A stretch of DNA of 31,045 nt from contig PS015225.1 of NCBI GenBank assembly GCA_048213135.1, positions 27,715 to 58,759 on the forward strand, read 5' to 3'. Below are positions 11,071-23,749 of this stretch, in pieces. The stretch comes from Reclinomonas americana ATCC 50394. Lineage: Eukaryota; Jakobida; Jakobea; Jakobida. The notes beneath the pieces were generated by a model. It had not been told where the DNA came from. It searched no databases and was given only the letters and a program-made list of their open reading frames with translations. How positions within the stretch are numbered: position 1 is the first letter of the stretch; every line of letters starts with the position of its first letter. The position numbers were made by a program, and so were the translations under genes.

Positions 11071-13663
11071 ATGGACTCCTTCCTGTACCTCTCCTCGCCC
11101 ACACACAACGGCAGCAGCAGTCCCTCCTCACCGGCCGCAGGCAGCCGCCGAGTGCGCTCCGCCCTCGCCGATCGCGGCAACAAGAGCCCCGCCAACGCGC
11201 CTCGCCAACGCCGCTTTGACACGCTCGCGCGGCCTCCCCGCCAAGTCCGCTTCTCCAAACTCGCGCGCGAGCATCGTCGGCATCACGAGGACGTCATGTT
11301 GGTGCTCAAAAGCTCCGCGAGTCTCGCCTCGCCCTCGTCACTGGCATCGCCGACTGGCGGTGGTGCGGGCAGTGTCAGTGCGGCGTCGGCGTCTGTGGCC
11401 GCACGCTCAAAGAGTCAGCTGGTCTGTGTGTGTGTCTGTGTGTGAGCTGTGATTCGGTTGTCTCACTCTGTTGCTCGGCAGCTGTCGGGACGAGTGTCGG
11501 CACTGGCGGCGGCGCAAACGGCCATTGCAGCGTCGGGGGCACTTGGGCGACGGAATCCGGCATTGGCGCCTCGTATGGAGGTCTGTGTCTATGTGTTGTT
11601 GCAGCTGGTTTTGTCTCGGTGATTGGCTCACCTTGTTCTCTGTGGCCTTTTTAGCGCAAGTGGGAGTCTCTGATGCAGGAGCTGGATGCGGCCGAGGCGG
11701 CGGCTGATGATGCGCAGGCGCTGGGCGATGCGGAGGAGGCGCTGCAGTATCGGTTGCAGGCCAGTCGGATTGCGGAGCGGTTGTATGAGTCCACCGATGC
11801 GGCGTATGTGGTTCGTTTTCCGTGCGATGTCCGACCGATGAGGGATGGTCTTGTCTCACGGTTGCTGTGTCGTGTAGGATGTGTTGCAACGATTGGCTAG
11901 GTGTGTGTGCTTTGTGACTGCGTTGATTGCTTTGTTGTTGTTGCTCATTGCTTTCCACCAGTGCTCATGCCGAAAACGGCGATGTTGCGAATGCTCGGCG
12001 ACTGCTCGTGCGGTGTCAGGAGCTGCTTGGTTCGTACCTCTTCGCTCTTGATTTGCTTGGTCGTTAAGCATCTGACGCTCGGCAATGTGTTGCAACCCCG
12101 CAGGCAGTCAAGACGATGTGCTCCTCGCCGAGGTGCTGTTTGCGTACGGAAACACACTGCTCAACGAGGACGGCAAGGAGCGCGAGGCTCTTAAGTGGTA
12201 CGAGCGCAGCTTGGCGCTGCTCGGCACGGCTGCAGCACAGGTGCGAGTGGGGGCAGTGCGCGTCAGATTGGTCTTGGAGAAACGAGCTGAATGTCGGTTT
12301 GCGCAGCCCGTCTTTTTCGACAGCCAGGCACGCTCGCTGCCCAAGTTTGAGGATCGCAACCTGGCCACACACGCCACTCAGTTCTCGGTGCTGATCAACA
12401 CTGGCCTGGCGCACTACAGACTATCGGTTCGTGATTGGTCGTCGACGAGTTCATCACGTGCAATGTGGCTCACCTTCGCGCCCCGCACAGGAACTGGATG
12501 CGGCGCTCACAGCGTACAAGCACGCACTGCGTGTGTGCCAGGACGTTCTTGGCACAGATGGTACCGCACTGGCGTGCGCCTGCACCAATGTGGGTGTGGT
12601 GTACCACGCACAAGGAGACTACCGTGCCGCCATTCGCATGTACAAGCGGGCGCTGCGTGTGCACGAGAAGGGCCCGGCTGTCGCCACGCCCACCTCGTGG
12701 GACGCAGATGAGACCACCGCTCCGCTGATGCACGACGACCCCAACACTTTTGTGCTGAAGCACAATGTCGCCAAGTGCTACCTCGCCCTGCACAAGTTTG
12801 CCGAGGCCGAAAAATACTACTCATGGGTCCGCAAGGTTGGTGGTGTGACTGCTTCATGAACTTCGTGTTTGCCATGTCGCTGAGAGCCTTGCTGGCCGTG
12901 CAGGTGTTGGAGCAGAGTCACGCGAATGGAATGGATGACGATTTGCACGAGTCTACTTTGCGGCTGGCCGAGGTGATGCATGATCTGGGAGTGTGTGCGT
13001 CGGGGTTGCGCAAGTACGAAACCGCGGCTCGGTGCGTGGAATGCAAGTGCGACGCAAGTGTTCGCTTGTCTCACTCTGCGTTTTCCGACAGCTTCCTTCG
13101 CAAGGCCTACCTGATGCGCAAGTCGCTGGTGGGCGACGAGGACGACGAGACGCAGGTGAGCGACGGAATGCGTGCCACCCACCACGTCGACTCTGTTCGT
13201 CCTCACTCAGTTGTTGGTGCAGGCCACATTGGCAAAACTGCGAAAAACGTGCACGCGACTGGAGCAACTGGGCGTCGATGTCTCGTGGTTGCAAGTGCTG
13301 CTGAATGGTTTGTCGTCTCTTCGTCTTCTCACTCTGTATCTCAGAGAAGCTCACTCTCTCGCCCCACACGCAGAGTCGTTCGATCTCGACACAGCAGCGG
13401 CCGCCATGGACAGCCCGGTCGACGGCAGTGCCTCGCCTAGCGGCCTCACTGCCGAGAGACTGGCCGCCTTCCGCCACGGCCTCTCCTCACCACTTCGCGA
13501 TCGCCGCGTCGAAGATCTCCGTCGGTGCGTCCCCCAGCTTCCTACGTGTCACCTCACGCCCCATCTCACCCCCCATTCCGCGCATCGCAGCGTATCGATG
13601 ATCTCCACCACCACAGTAGGCAGCGCCGGCACCGTGTCCACCTGGAGCGGTGGCTCACCATGA
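11071..13663 (+). CDS. Tetratricopeptide-repeat protein, kinesin-light-chain-like TPR array
   Basis: Thirteen exons remain in phase for 592 residues: 11071-11421, 11482-11580, 11655-11810, 11878-11900, 11962-12029, 12104-12240, 12328-12426, 12491-12835, 12904-13031, 13092-13155, 13223-13307, 13374-13524, 13591-13663. Residues 1-145 are Ser/Ala/Arg rich and probably disordered. Helical repeats follow, the clearest being AEVLFAYGNTLLNEDGKERE, ALACACTNVGVVYHAQGDYR with AAIRMYKRALRVHEK, and VLKHNVAKCYLALHKFAEAE. The spacing resembles kinesin light chain or nephrocystin-3 TPRs, which bind cargo or assembly partners. An insertion of about 20 polar residues (WDADETTAPLMHDD) separates two repeats. 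The tail is Ser/Thr rich. The precise partner cannot be told from the sequence. The acceptor of exon 11 could be 13211 instead of 13223, adding LLVQ. Confidence 0.82.
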
Positions 13664-14011
13664 GCNNNNNNNNNNNNNNNNNNNNNNNNNNNNNNNNNNN
13701 NNNNNNNNNNNNNNNNNNNNNNNNNNNNNNNNNNNNNNNNNNNNNNNNNNNNNNNNNNNNNNNNNNNNNNNNNNNNNNNNNNNNNNNNNNNNNNNNNNNN
13801 NNNNNNNNNNNNNNNNNNNNNNNNNNNNNNNNNNNNGGAAATGGGAGGGTGGAAAGAAAACCAGAATGTACAACTGTGTAACTTGGAAAGAGAGAAGGCA
13901 CTGATCAGTCTCTTGACCCTCTCGACGGCGATCGACGTCGAACGGACGAGAGTTGTCAAGCTGGTCCTGTCGGAGCTCTTTTCATCCTCTCTTCTCCTCT
14001 CCAGAGCGCCA
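13664..14011. other. Intergenic region with N gap 13666-13836
   Basis: The gap begins two bases after the TPR stop codon. The remaining 175 bp before the HtrA ATG contain no convincing coding sequence and presumably hold the HtrA promoter and leader. Confidence 0.7.
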
Positions 14012-14414
14012 ATGAACTTCATCGCTCGCCTGTCACAGCGCACACAGTCACTCTTTGCGGCCGGAGCTGCTGCAGTGGTGGGCGTCGCGGCAACAGTGGC
14101 TGGAACGCGCGCAGATGAACATGCCACGTCAGCAACACCAGTGACCGAGCAGCATCCGACCACTGCAGGAGAGGCCGCCAAGGCTGGTGTGTGTGTGAGA
14201 GATTGTGTGTGTAGTGTCTGTTGCTCACTCGTGCTGTGCAGCAACCCCGCCTCCACAGACTGTGAGCAACATTCCGTTCTCTCCGTACTTTGTCGCCGAT
14301 GTGGCGGAAGCGGTGAGTGCGAGCTCTCACAGACACGCACTTCTCTCTCTTTCCTTCTCTCTCTCTCTCACTGTGTATGCGACAGACACTGNNNNNNNNN
14401 NNNNNNNNNNNNAC

Positions 14415-14486
<72 letters not shown>

Positions 14487-15759
14487 GCCTTGCTTGTGCT
14501 CCAGTCCGCTGACTGCGTGTTTGACAGGCTCGGGTTTCCTCATTGACCCTCGCGGCATCATCCTCACCAATTGTCACGTGGCAAAGAACCCGGGCAGTGG
14601 TCGCGGCAAGGTCTTGCAAGAGTCGCCTTTCTCCTCTGCATAGTCTCTGACCTCTTGCATGCCACAGCTCGACGTGACGCTCTCCGATGGTCGCCAGTTC
14701 GACGCGCGTGTGGATTCGTACGACGAGACCATTGACATTGCGGTGTTGCGCATCACCAATCCGCCGCCCAACGGCGACCCGTTCCCGTACCTCGAGCTCG
14801 GCAGCTCGGCTGATGTGCGTATTGGCGAGTTTGTGATTGCGCTGGGGTCGCCGCAAGGCCTGCAGAACACAGTGACCAGTGGTGAGTATGTTCCTTGCGT
14901 TCTCGTGTGTCGTCCAGCAGCTGAAGTGTTGGGGGATACACGTGCGCAGGCATCATCTCCAACCGGTCGCGACACGCGAGTGAACTCGGTATGACCGACC
15001 GCCGTGTCAGCTACCTGCAGACCGACGCTCCGATCTCGTTTGGCAACTCGGGCGGGCCGCTCGTGAACATGCGCGGACAGGTGATTGGAATCAACACGGT
15101 CGTGGTGGTTTCGCTGGGACAGGTATGCGTGTGTGTGGTCTTGTGTGGTGTTCCGTGAGGCGTGCAAGGGATTCACGGTTAATTACAGTTGGGATTCGCC
15201 ATTCCCGCCGATGTTGCCAAGGATGCCATGCGTCAGCTGGACTTGCACGGCAAGGTTCGCCGCCCGTACATTGGCGTCGTGCTGCTGCCGTTGACCACGG
15301 AGCGCGCGCTGTTCGACTCCAAGCGCACATTCGGCTCCAAGATCGCCGACGATATTCGTAATGGTTTGCGTGGTTTCCGTGTTGCTTGCATTGGTCGTCG
15401 TCGTCACCAACGCGAGAGAGATGTGTGTATGTGTGTGTGCAGGAGTGCTGGTGGTCGACGTGGTGGGTGCTCCCGCGAAGCGTGCCGGCCTGATGGCTGG
15501 TGACGTGGTGACTGCAGTGGACGGCAAGCCAGCGTATACCACTCGTGATGTTGCGTACTGCCCCCTTGCTGCAGCGTCGTCGTACGCATCTCCACTCACC
15601 AACTCGTCGTCGCGGTACACGTAGATTCTGGAGAGGGTACAAAGCGTCGGTCAAGAGATGCGTTTCGATGTGCGCCGAGGAACACAGGCACTCCAGTTGA
15701 CAGTCACTGTCGACGAGGAGCCGCCGGCGCCAGTACCGCAACGCAGTCGCAGAAGGTGA
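14012..15759 (+). CDS. HTRA: HtrA/DegP-type serine protease with PDZ domain, mitochondrial HtrA2-like
   Basis: Visible exons: 14012-14186, 14242-14312, one damaged from 14386 into the gap, 14528-14610, 14668-14881, 14950-15122, 15189-15363, 15443-15549, 15625-15759. The chymotrypsin-fold protease has its triad intact: His in LTNCHVAKN (codon 14575), Asp in [10 protein letters not shown] (14734) and Ser in FGNSGGPLV (15048). A PDZ domain follows ([36 protein letters not shown]). The N-terminus [20 protein letters not shown] with a hydrophobic helix suggests mitochondrial import and inner-membrane anchoring, as in HtrA2, which performs protein quality control. The exon for the strand between VADVAEA and GSGFLIDP (about 24 residues in relatives) is lost in the 14392-14412 gap. 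The last intron has a GTTGCG donor. The stop TGA overlaps a possible donor GTGAGC, so a further exon cannot be excluded. Confidence 0.92.
14392..14484. repeat. Short N gap followed by (GA)n microsatellite
   Basis: 21 N (14392-14412) are followed by ACGAC and about 33 GA units to 14484, all between HtrA exons. ACACTG just before the N run follows a good acceptor (GCGACAG). It probably starts the missing HtrA exon, so the true gap must hold at least about 65 more coding bases. Confidence 0.8.
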
Positions 15760-15833
15760 GCCGCCACCCAACCAGCAACATACTCACAAAACAGATGCCC
15801 TCGCGTATTCACTGTTTCGTGTGATTTCTGCTC

Positions 15834-17384
15834 TCAGACGCGGCTAGGGCCCTTCATGCCAGATCGAACCATGTAACTCTCCTGCTTCAGCAATTCAGCC
15901 TCGCGCTTGTCGTTGGTGAAGACCGAGCTCATCACCGACGAGTGCGTAATCTCCCGCGCTCTGTACGCACGCACGTCCATGCATTGATTTAGTGGTCGTC
16001 GGAGAATCGTTGGCGTGAGAACCAAGTGGGTGTGCCAAATAAAATGCACCCCTCCTATCTCCACCCGCACAACACTCACCTCTCGCTTGCCACTCGAGCC
16101 ATATCGCGCGCCATGTGCATTGTGACGGTCTCCGCAGACCGCGCCGCCGGCTTGCGCTGCTGCTGCTTCTTCTTCTCCTTTTCTGCCCTCCGCGCGGCCT
16201 TCTTGCGCGCCCGCTCGGCCTCGTCCTCGTCGTCGCCATGTCGCGACCGCTTACGCTCCCTGCGCTTCGCCTCCTTGTCCCGCTCCTCGGACGACGTCGA
16301 GTCCTCCACCACCATGCCGGCGGCCGCCACACCGTCCTCCTCCGGCACCTCACTCTTGCGCGACTTTCTGCTGCCCTCACCGTCTGCGGCAATGGCGGCA
16401 GCTGCAGCGGCCGCGGCCGCACCAGCACCACTTGCTGTCGTCGTCGTCGTCGTCGATGACGACGACGATGACGACGATGATGACAATGTCGGCGCAATCC
16501 CATCCTGCGGTGGATTCAACTCCACCACATCGGCACGAGTAAACTCCTTGGAGCACACGGGGCACGGCGACGGCACATCGCCACTGGCCAATCCCATCTC
16601 GCGCAAGCACTTTTCCGACAGCACATGGCCGCACGTGCGAATCACCGAGAAGCTGCGACGACAGCAATGAGACCAGGGTGCGAGGTCACATGCACATGGA
16701 CCTTGCGTGATCGCACTCACCGAAACGTGCCAGTGACCTCCAGCATCGTCATCGGGCAGACGAAGCGCGCCTGATCGTGGAAGGCCTCGCTGGGCTTGCA
16801 GTCGTCGCTGAAGGCGGGGTTGGGCGTGAAGTGGCAATCGATCACATCCTGCGAGAGAGGGATGAGAGAGACGCAAAAGAGAGAACGCACACGCACACAC
16901 ACACACGCACCTTCAGCTTCTTGATGTGACGAAAGGGAGGTGGGTTATCCTTGGCCAGCAGCATGCGAATGACCGAGTCCTTGTTGAAAATGTTGCCAAC
17001 GCGATCACACACAATCGGATCTCTGTTGAGAGCACAAGAGAGAAAGCGAGGAGACAGAGAGCGTGAGAAGGCAACAAGAAGAAAGACAAAGGAAGAGAAG
17101 CGCGCAACTGCAGTGGCTCTTTGCTCAATGCGCAGACACTCCAACGTGTTGTTGCCGCGACTGTGCGATCCTGTGATGAAACACGAAACGCAGAATGAGT
17201 AACACACGCACAGAGGGGAGGAGAGAGAGAGACACACACACACACACCATGCGCTCAGGGGCTTTTCGCTGCGACACAATGAACTTGCGCGCATTCGCAA
17301 TGCTTCCTGTTGCGCGCAGTGAGCGTGTGTGAGAGGGAGTAGAAAGGAGAACACACACACGCACACACCTCCATCGCATCCCAT
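15834..17384 (-). CDS. RTF2: RTF2 (replication termination factor 2) homologue
   Basis: Seven minus-strand exons (17369-17384, 17248-17306, 17109-17170, 16911-17022, 16721-16848, 16080-16652, 15834-15960) give 358 residues in phase. RTF2 acts at stalled replication forks through a degenerate U-box/RING-like zinc fold. The hallmark N-terminus MGCDGGSIANARKFIV is present, split by an intron after 16 nt. The first half-fold reads WSVCALSKEPLQDPIVCDRV then NIFNKDSVIRMLL; the second has ARFVCPMTMLEVTG, VIRTCGHVLSEKCLREMG and CPVCSKEFTRADVVELNPP. A long Ser/Ala/Thr-rich linker and a strongly basic KKAARRAEKEKKKQQQRK stretch follow. It ends with SSVMSSVFTND, matching the conserved C-terminal serine block of Rtf2. 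The third intron uses GTTGCG. Its ATG is 91 bp from that of the ammonium channel gene. Confidence 0.93.
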
Positions 17385-17475
17385 GAGAGCTCTCTTCCTC
17401 TCTCACACAAAACACACACAACGACAATGTGACGGGACTCAAGGACACACACTGACCTTCACTTTGCGACAGACG
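17385..17475. promoter_or_regulatory. 91-bp divergent promoter region, RTF2 / ammonium channel
   Basis: Two start codons point outward from only 91 bp, so both leaders and core promoters must lie here or inside the genes. It is CT/CA rich. No TATA box is evident. Confidence 0.5.
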
Positions 17476-20400
17476 ATGACAGAGTGCGCGTTCAGCACAG
17501 CCGACACAGGTGGCGACACCCCCCTTCTCTCTCACTCTCTCAGCAAGTCACTCACTCTCTCTGTGTGCGATCGCAGGCTGGTTGATCCTGGGATCCGCAC
17601 TGGTGCGCTCCCTTCTCTCTTCTCTCTCTCTGTCTATGCCTCCCACTCCTCGTCACTGACTCTATGTGTTCGCGCGCGTGTGTGTGTGATCAGGTCATGC
17701 TGCAGTCACCGGCGTTGCGCGCGCTCCCTCTCCCTCGAATGCATGTGCGCATCAGTTTGCTAATGCAATTGTCACTGCGCAGAACCGGTCTGCTGCAGGC
17801 CGGCATCATTCGTCGCATGAACTCGTTGCGTAAGAGAGAGAGAGGCAGAGAGATGTGGTGTATGCAGCCTCTCTCTCACGCTGTGGCTCAACTCGTGTGC
17901 GCAGACTGAACATGCTCATGCAATCGATTGCTGGCATGATCCTGGGCGCAATCATGTGGATCACGTTGCGTGCCCTTTATCTCTCGCAGTCGTCTTTTGC
18001 GTTTGTCGATCTCATCGCGTGTGTCATCATACAGCATCGGGTATTCGTTGACTTGTTTCGTTGGCTGCCTCGAGCTGTGTCGCTCTCGTTCTGTGTACTG
18101 ATGATGGGCGATCGCAGTTGGACCCGACCATGGAGGCGTCATTGGCGATTTTTCGCACTTTTTCTTGCATGGCACTGGCGATTGCCACTGGGCTGGTTCG
18201 CCGTCTTTGGCAAGGACTCTCTGTCGCCACTGAATGCTCATCCTCCTTCTCCCGGTCACAGCACCGACGGTGCCGACCATGGCGCTGGTCAATCTGCAGA
18301 TGCAGTTCGCCGCTGTGGCTCCTGTGGTGTGCACGGGCGCGTGGGTACGTGCGCGCACCTCTCGCCATCTCCTTGCAAGAGTGTCTAATGATCGTTGCCA
18401 GGCTGAGAAACTGCACTTTTCCGCGTTCTGTCTGTTCTGCTGCATGTGGGCGCTGGTGGTGTATTACCCAGTGGCGCACTGGGTGTGGGGTGGAGTTACG
18501 AGTGTGGAACATGTTTGAGGAGGGGGATGGTGTGTGTGAGGTGCTGACTGTGTGTGTATGTTTTGTCTGCGATAATCAGGGTTTTCTGCAAACGTGAGTC
18601 ACTGTGCTTTCCACCGCACTCACGCTTCATGCTCACTGACGCGGCGTGATTGTGCACTGCAGGTGGGGCGTTCTCGACTTTGGCGGTGGTCTACCGTTGC
18701 GTAGCAAGTCACTCAACGAGCTGCTGTCTCCTCATGCGTCACTGATAGCTGTGTGTGGATTAACACAGGATTCACACGACCACCGGCACTGCGGCATTCG
18801 TTGTGTCTTTGGTGCTTGAACGCCGCCCGGAGCTGGACGAGTACAACCCTGTCCGTGAGTCTTCTTTCATTGACTGCACCGCTGCTGTGTCCGTGAGGCT
18901 CATCGTCTGTGTGTGTGTCTCCTGGACAGCGCACAACATTCCGGTCTGTGCCTTGTGCTCCGCTTTCCATTGATTGTCTCTCCTCCCTCTAATTTGATTG
19001 CTCTGTGTTCCTGCAGCTGGCTGGTGCGATCTTTCGTGTCATTCACTCGCCCTTCTGTGCTCTCGCTCTCTCACCATGCTGCATGCAGTGATTGGCGGTG
19101 CCTTGACGTGGTCGACTTGGTTTGTGTTCAACGGAGGTTTGTGTGCGTGAGAATGCGCTTTGCATTTGGTCCCCCTCCTCATCACAACACGCAGTTTCGG
19201 GCTACCGCTCGAATACGGTGTCGGTGTTTGCCGGTGCGTTGTTGCCTGATTTGCACTCCCGATCTTCGCGTGCCTCACTGCATGTGCAGTGGCCAACACG
19301 CACATTTCGGCATGTGTCGGTGGCCTCATGTGGCTAATCCTCGCATTCATCCGGTACGCGTGCGCGTCACCGCTTGTGTATGCTTTTGCGAGATCTGTGC
19401 TGAAGTCTCTCCGTCCCACGCAGCACTGACTTTTTCCACATTGTGGAGATTCTGAATGGTGCTCGCCAAGATCTTGTTTGCGCATGTGCATGTGCAGCGC
19501 GAAGGCGCCAACCATTCTTCTTTCTTCTCCACGCAGGTGCACTGGCAGGCCTGGCTGGCGTGACACCGGCGTGTGGCTACGTTACTGTCGGTGAGTTCAG
19601 CAATGGTTGTGCGCGTGTCAATAATCTCCTGCTTTGCTCAATTCCACACAGCGGTGGCCATGATAACTGGCGTGTTTGCCGGCATTGCCGCGTACTTTTC
19701 CGTGTACTTCCTGCGATACAGGTTCCATCAAGTGCATCGTGTTTGCCACTCTAGTGTTTCTGTGCATTTGACATTGTCTGCGCAGAGTGCACGTGGACGA
19801 TGCTCTGGACGTGACGTCGCTGCAGGTTCGTCTCAAGTGCTCCGTGTGTGTGAGTGATTATGGCAACCTGAATCGGTATGCTGCAACAGGCGACTCCCGG
19901 GTTCATCGGGTCGGTGCTCGCCATTGGCTTGTTTGCAACCAAGGACGTGAATCCCGACCTCGAACTCGAGGGAGCATTCTACAGTGGCGACTTTACGCTG
20001 CTCTACAAGCAGGTTCCGCAGCCTCACCACAGTCCACTTGCTTTTTGATGCGTTCACTCACCCCCCGTGGCGCGCAGTTTGTGGGCGTCATGGTCGTGCT
20101 GGTGTGGACGGCCGTGTGGACATACGTGGTGATGAAATTCGTCGTGTGGTTGATCCCGCAGCCATCAAAGCAGGAGATGATTGTCGGTCTCGACAAGCAG
20201 GAGTCTGGCGAGACAGCCTACGATGAAGAGGTGCCGCGTGTCCATGCCCCCGTTAGTGTGACTGACCGATGCTGACATGGTGGCGAACAGGGGCACGTGG
20301 ACATTGGTGAGCAAAGGCAGGAGCTTTCGGATGCGATCGAAGCCGGTAACTTGGACATGGTGGTCAGCCTCATCAAGCGCGGAGTCAATCCTCTGATCGG

Positions 20401-22239
20401 CGACTACGACGGCAACACGGTGCGTCACTGCAATCGCAGATCAATCGATCTTCTGTGTGCTGATTGTGTGACTCTGCGAGGAAGGCATATCATGTGGCGG
20501 CCAAGTTTGGTTATCAGCACATTATCGAGTACTTGCTGACGCTGCCGACGGCCAACATCAATGTGGTCGACCGAACGGGCACCACCCCGCTGACTGTGGC
20601 GCTCAATGCTGGCAACGAGACGCTGGCCGACTGGATGTTGCATAATGGTGCCAGCACGGAGACCTTCAAGTTGGTGAGTGTGCACGCACGCACTGTTAGC
20701 CATCGCGTGTTTCTAGGTGATAACTATTCGATCGCACAGGGAGAGAAGCTGTGCGAAGCCGGTGCTGCTGGTGATGTCGACACGCTGCGGCATTACTCAC
20801 GGACCAGTGCCTTGTTTGGTGAGTATCCATCAATCTTCACTGCAGTGCGGCGAAGTTCTGTCGCTCATCGCTGTCACGCAGTACCGGATCCTGATGGAAG
20901 GTGATTTCGCAGCTATTGCCAGTTGCATGCAGGTGATGAAACTCATGTCTGTGTGATTGTCACTCTGGTGATTTGTGCAGAACTGCGCTACATCTGGCGG
21001 CCGCCAATGTTGCGTCGAGAGTGTGATGTCATCCTCGTGGACGATAGTGATCTCATGATTGCTTTTCACAGGGACACCGAGAGTGCGTCGAGTTTCTGCT
21101 GGAAGGTGAGTGCCACAGCTCGTGTGAAGTTTGTCTCTGTCCTTCTCAACGCGCCCTCTTTACCGCAGCGGGTGTGCCGCCCAACGTGCGCGATCGGTGG
21201 GGAGGCACACCGAGTGACGATGCACGCCGGCGTCAGCATTTGGATATTGTGCAGCTGCTGGCGAGTTCAACGATGCGCATCGCCGACGATTTCTGCCATG
21301 CGGCCGCCGTCGGTAGGCAGTGGTGATACTCGGGGGTGGCGTCGTTCCCACAATCACTCACCACATGACTCGCAGGCGACATGGAGGGTGTGGAGCGATT
21401 TGTCATGAGTGGCGTCGACGTGTTGCGTTCTTTTCTCGTGTGGAGTGCGAGCTTGTGGAAGTTTCTCATCATTTTCTTCTCCTGCAGCAACACTCGTGAT
21501 GCCGATGGTCGCACTGCATTGCATCATGCTGCCTTGTGAGTGTTGCTGTATTCTACCAGAATAGTGTCGTTTTGCTCACTCGCTGTTGTGCATGTCGACA
21601 GCCTGGGTTGCCTTCCTGGTTTGCTAGTCGCCACTTGCCAGTGTTTGGCTGCACACAGCTGTTCTCATTCCACATGCCCCACACAGTGGTCAAGTACTTG
21701 CTCAAGTATGCCGACCCAAATCCGCGCGACCGCTGGGGCAACACGCCACTCAACGACGCCGTTCGCCAGTCCCATGGAAACGTGGCCGATGTTGCGTTGT
21801 TGTAGCATTTGCTCTCATAGTAGTGGTATTGACGCTTTGTGCCATGCACAGGCACTGCGAGCGCACGAAGGCAAACTCGGGTTTGAGAGTGAACTCGCCC
21901 TGCGCAACATTCACGACGATGGTTCGCCGAGTCTCTTCAGTGCTGCGCCATGATGGATGCTGACTGCCTGCGCACACACAGAGTTCACGGAAGACGAGCA
22001 CACGGACAGCTCGGTCATGGAGGTCCGGCTGGTGACGCCGAGCGGCAAGGAGAGCAAGTACAAGACGTTTGGCATGGTGCGTGTAACTGGCTGCAGAGCC
22101 AAATGTGATTGAGACTCCCTCAACTCACATGCGCGCACAGGTGGCCATCAATCCGCGCATCTTGGAAAAGATGAAGCAGAGCAAGCAGCGCAAGAAACAG
22201 CGCAAGCCGGATGGTGAAGAACACGAGATGTTCAGCTGA
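17476..22239 (+). CDS. AMT: Ammonium transporter (AMT/Mep family) fused to C-terminal ankyrin repeats
   Basis: Thirty-seven exons stay in phase for 778 residues. Residues 1-410 form a complete AMT channel: GWLILGSALVMLQSPATGLL, NMLMQSIAGM, GYSLTFGPD, AVAPVVCTGAW, HWVWGG, LDFGGGLPIHTTTG, VPHNIPL, WFVFN, NTHISACVGG, and the closing VGLDKQESGETAYDE. Relative to E. coli AmtB (offset +2) I find Phe109, Trp150, Asp162, His170, Phe217 and Ser221 in place, but position 320, the second twin-His histidine, is Gln. From about 425 the cytoplasmic tail carries ankyrin repeats (DYDGNTAYHVAAKFGYQHII, DGRTALHLAAANGHRECVEF, VRDRWGGTPSDDA, DGRTALHHAAF, PRDRWGNTPLNDAV), then an acidic segment and a Lys-rich end. 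There is no frameshift or internal stop. Exons can be as short as 7 nt (19017-19023). Seven introns start GTTGCG. Confidence 0.93.
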
Positions 22240-22500
22240 GAGTCGCGAACAGCCACACACACACGCGCGCGCCCATTGTGCGCAAGAGTGGTGGCCGTGG
22301 CCACGCAGCATCATCGTCGGTGTCACCCGTGTGACACACGACACAGCTTCGACACAAGAGCCTGAAGGTCGATCCGTACGCTGCCGAGTGCCTCAACAAA
22401 TGAAAGCACTCTCCTTGCATTTGGTACACTCCCACACACGGCTACACACGGAAAAAACTACACGCACAACTCGTGGCGCGACGGCAGCTTCCTCCTCTCC
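22240..22500. other. Convergent intergenic region
   Basis: 261 bp between the stops of the ammonium channel and PP2C genes. CA-rich, with no canonical AATAAA on the plus strand and no coding signal. Confidence 0.6.
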
Positions 22501-23749
22501 TCACTCGCTGATCGCGTCACGGCGATTGGGCGTCTCGCGCGGACACACCATCATCACCGTCACGTTATCAAATGAGGTCCGTGCACGCAGTGCCGTGTCG
22601 GCCAGCGCGTAGGCCAGACCATCATCGATTTCTCCGCCCGACACCGCCGGTGCGCTGCGCGACAAGTGTCGCTCCATGATGCGAATCACCTGCGCTTCGT
22701 CGAGAGTCTCCCAGAAACCGGAGGAGGCCACCAGGAAGCACACGTCGAGCGGCGTCACAGCAAACTCGACCACATCGGGCTCCGGAATGACAAATGGTCG
22801 CAAGATGTGCATGCCGATGCAGCGCGAGGTCGCCAGGACTCCCTGCGCGTGTCCGACTGGCGAGTTGCCGAGGCCAAACACATTCTCTCGCTTCTTCTTC
22901 TCCACAAATCCCCCGTGAATGCCCGTGATTCGGCCGTGCTCGGCGGGATCGTCGGGCTTGTGTGGTTGGTTGAGGAACACGAGTTCCAACTGCGACGAGT
23001 CGGCCGACTTGAGCCGTATCACAGCCGCTCGACTGTGTGTGTGTCACACACAGACAGAGAGAGAGTGAGTGACGAAAGAGCTGTCGGCGATGCTGGGACA
23101 GACAACACACCTGTCGCCCGTGTTGGCCACAAAGTACCGCGAGCGATCCTGTGTGAACGCCAGCACGCAGGCCGAGGAGCCGACATCGGTGCCGCGTGGT
23201 CTGCTGCCGCTCGGTGCGTTGGCTGGTGGTGGAGCCTTGGCCCTGTAGTGCGCCACAAAGTTCTCGTCGAGTCGCATAATGGCGCGATACAGCGTTTCAC
23301 TACGACGATGATGAGCAGCAGACGCACAACACACACGACGATACACAACGCACCCGACACCGAGCGTGGCGGCTTGATCGAGTGAATCCGCCAGATGTCC
23401 CTGAAAGTTGTCGCGCAGGAACGACGAGCACAAGTCGCCCAGGTGGCCATCAAACACTCCATACACATCTGCACCGACGGTCAATGAAGGAGAGGGAGAG
23501 ATTCGCATTTACATCGCGGAAAGAAAAATGGCGACGAACCAACTCCCGAGAGCGTAAAGTGCACCCACGTGTCTTGCTGTGTGCCGTGCTTCTTGTCGTA
23601 CAATGACGCAAACTGATTGCCGTTCACCGGCGCCAGCGGCCCTCTTGACTGAGGAATCATTATTTATTGTGAGGGTTCAGAGAACCGGGCGAGCTACACG
23701 CACACACACACAGTCCGACACGCACCTGGTTGCTGTTCTGTTGACCCAT
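22501..23749 (-). CDS. PP2C-family protein, probably myristoylated, with degenerate metal site
   Basis: Minus-strand exons 23726-23749, 23540-23648, 23354-23468, 23111-23299 and 22501-23032 encode 322 residues. The PP2C fold is clear: QQDTWVHFTLSGVDVYGVFDGHLGD (Asp51-Gly52-His53, listed across an exon junction). Confidence 0.85.
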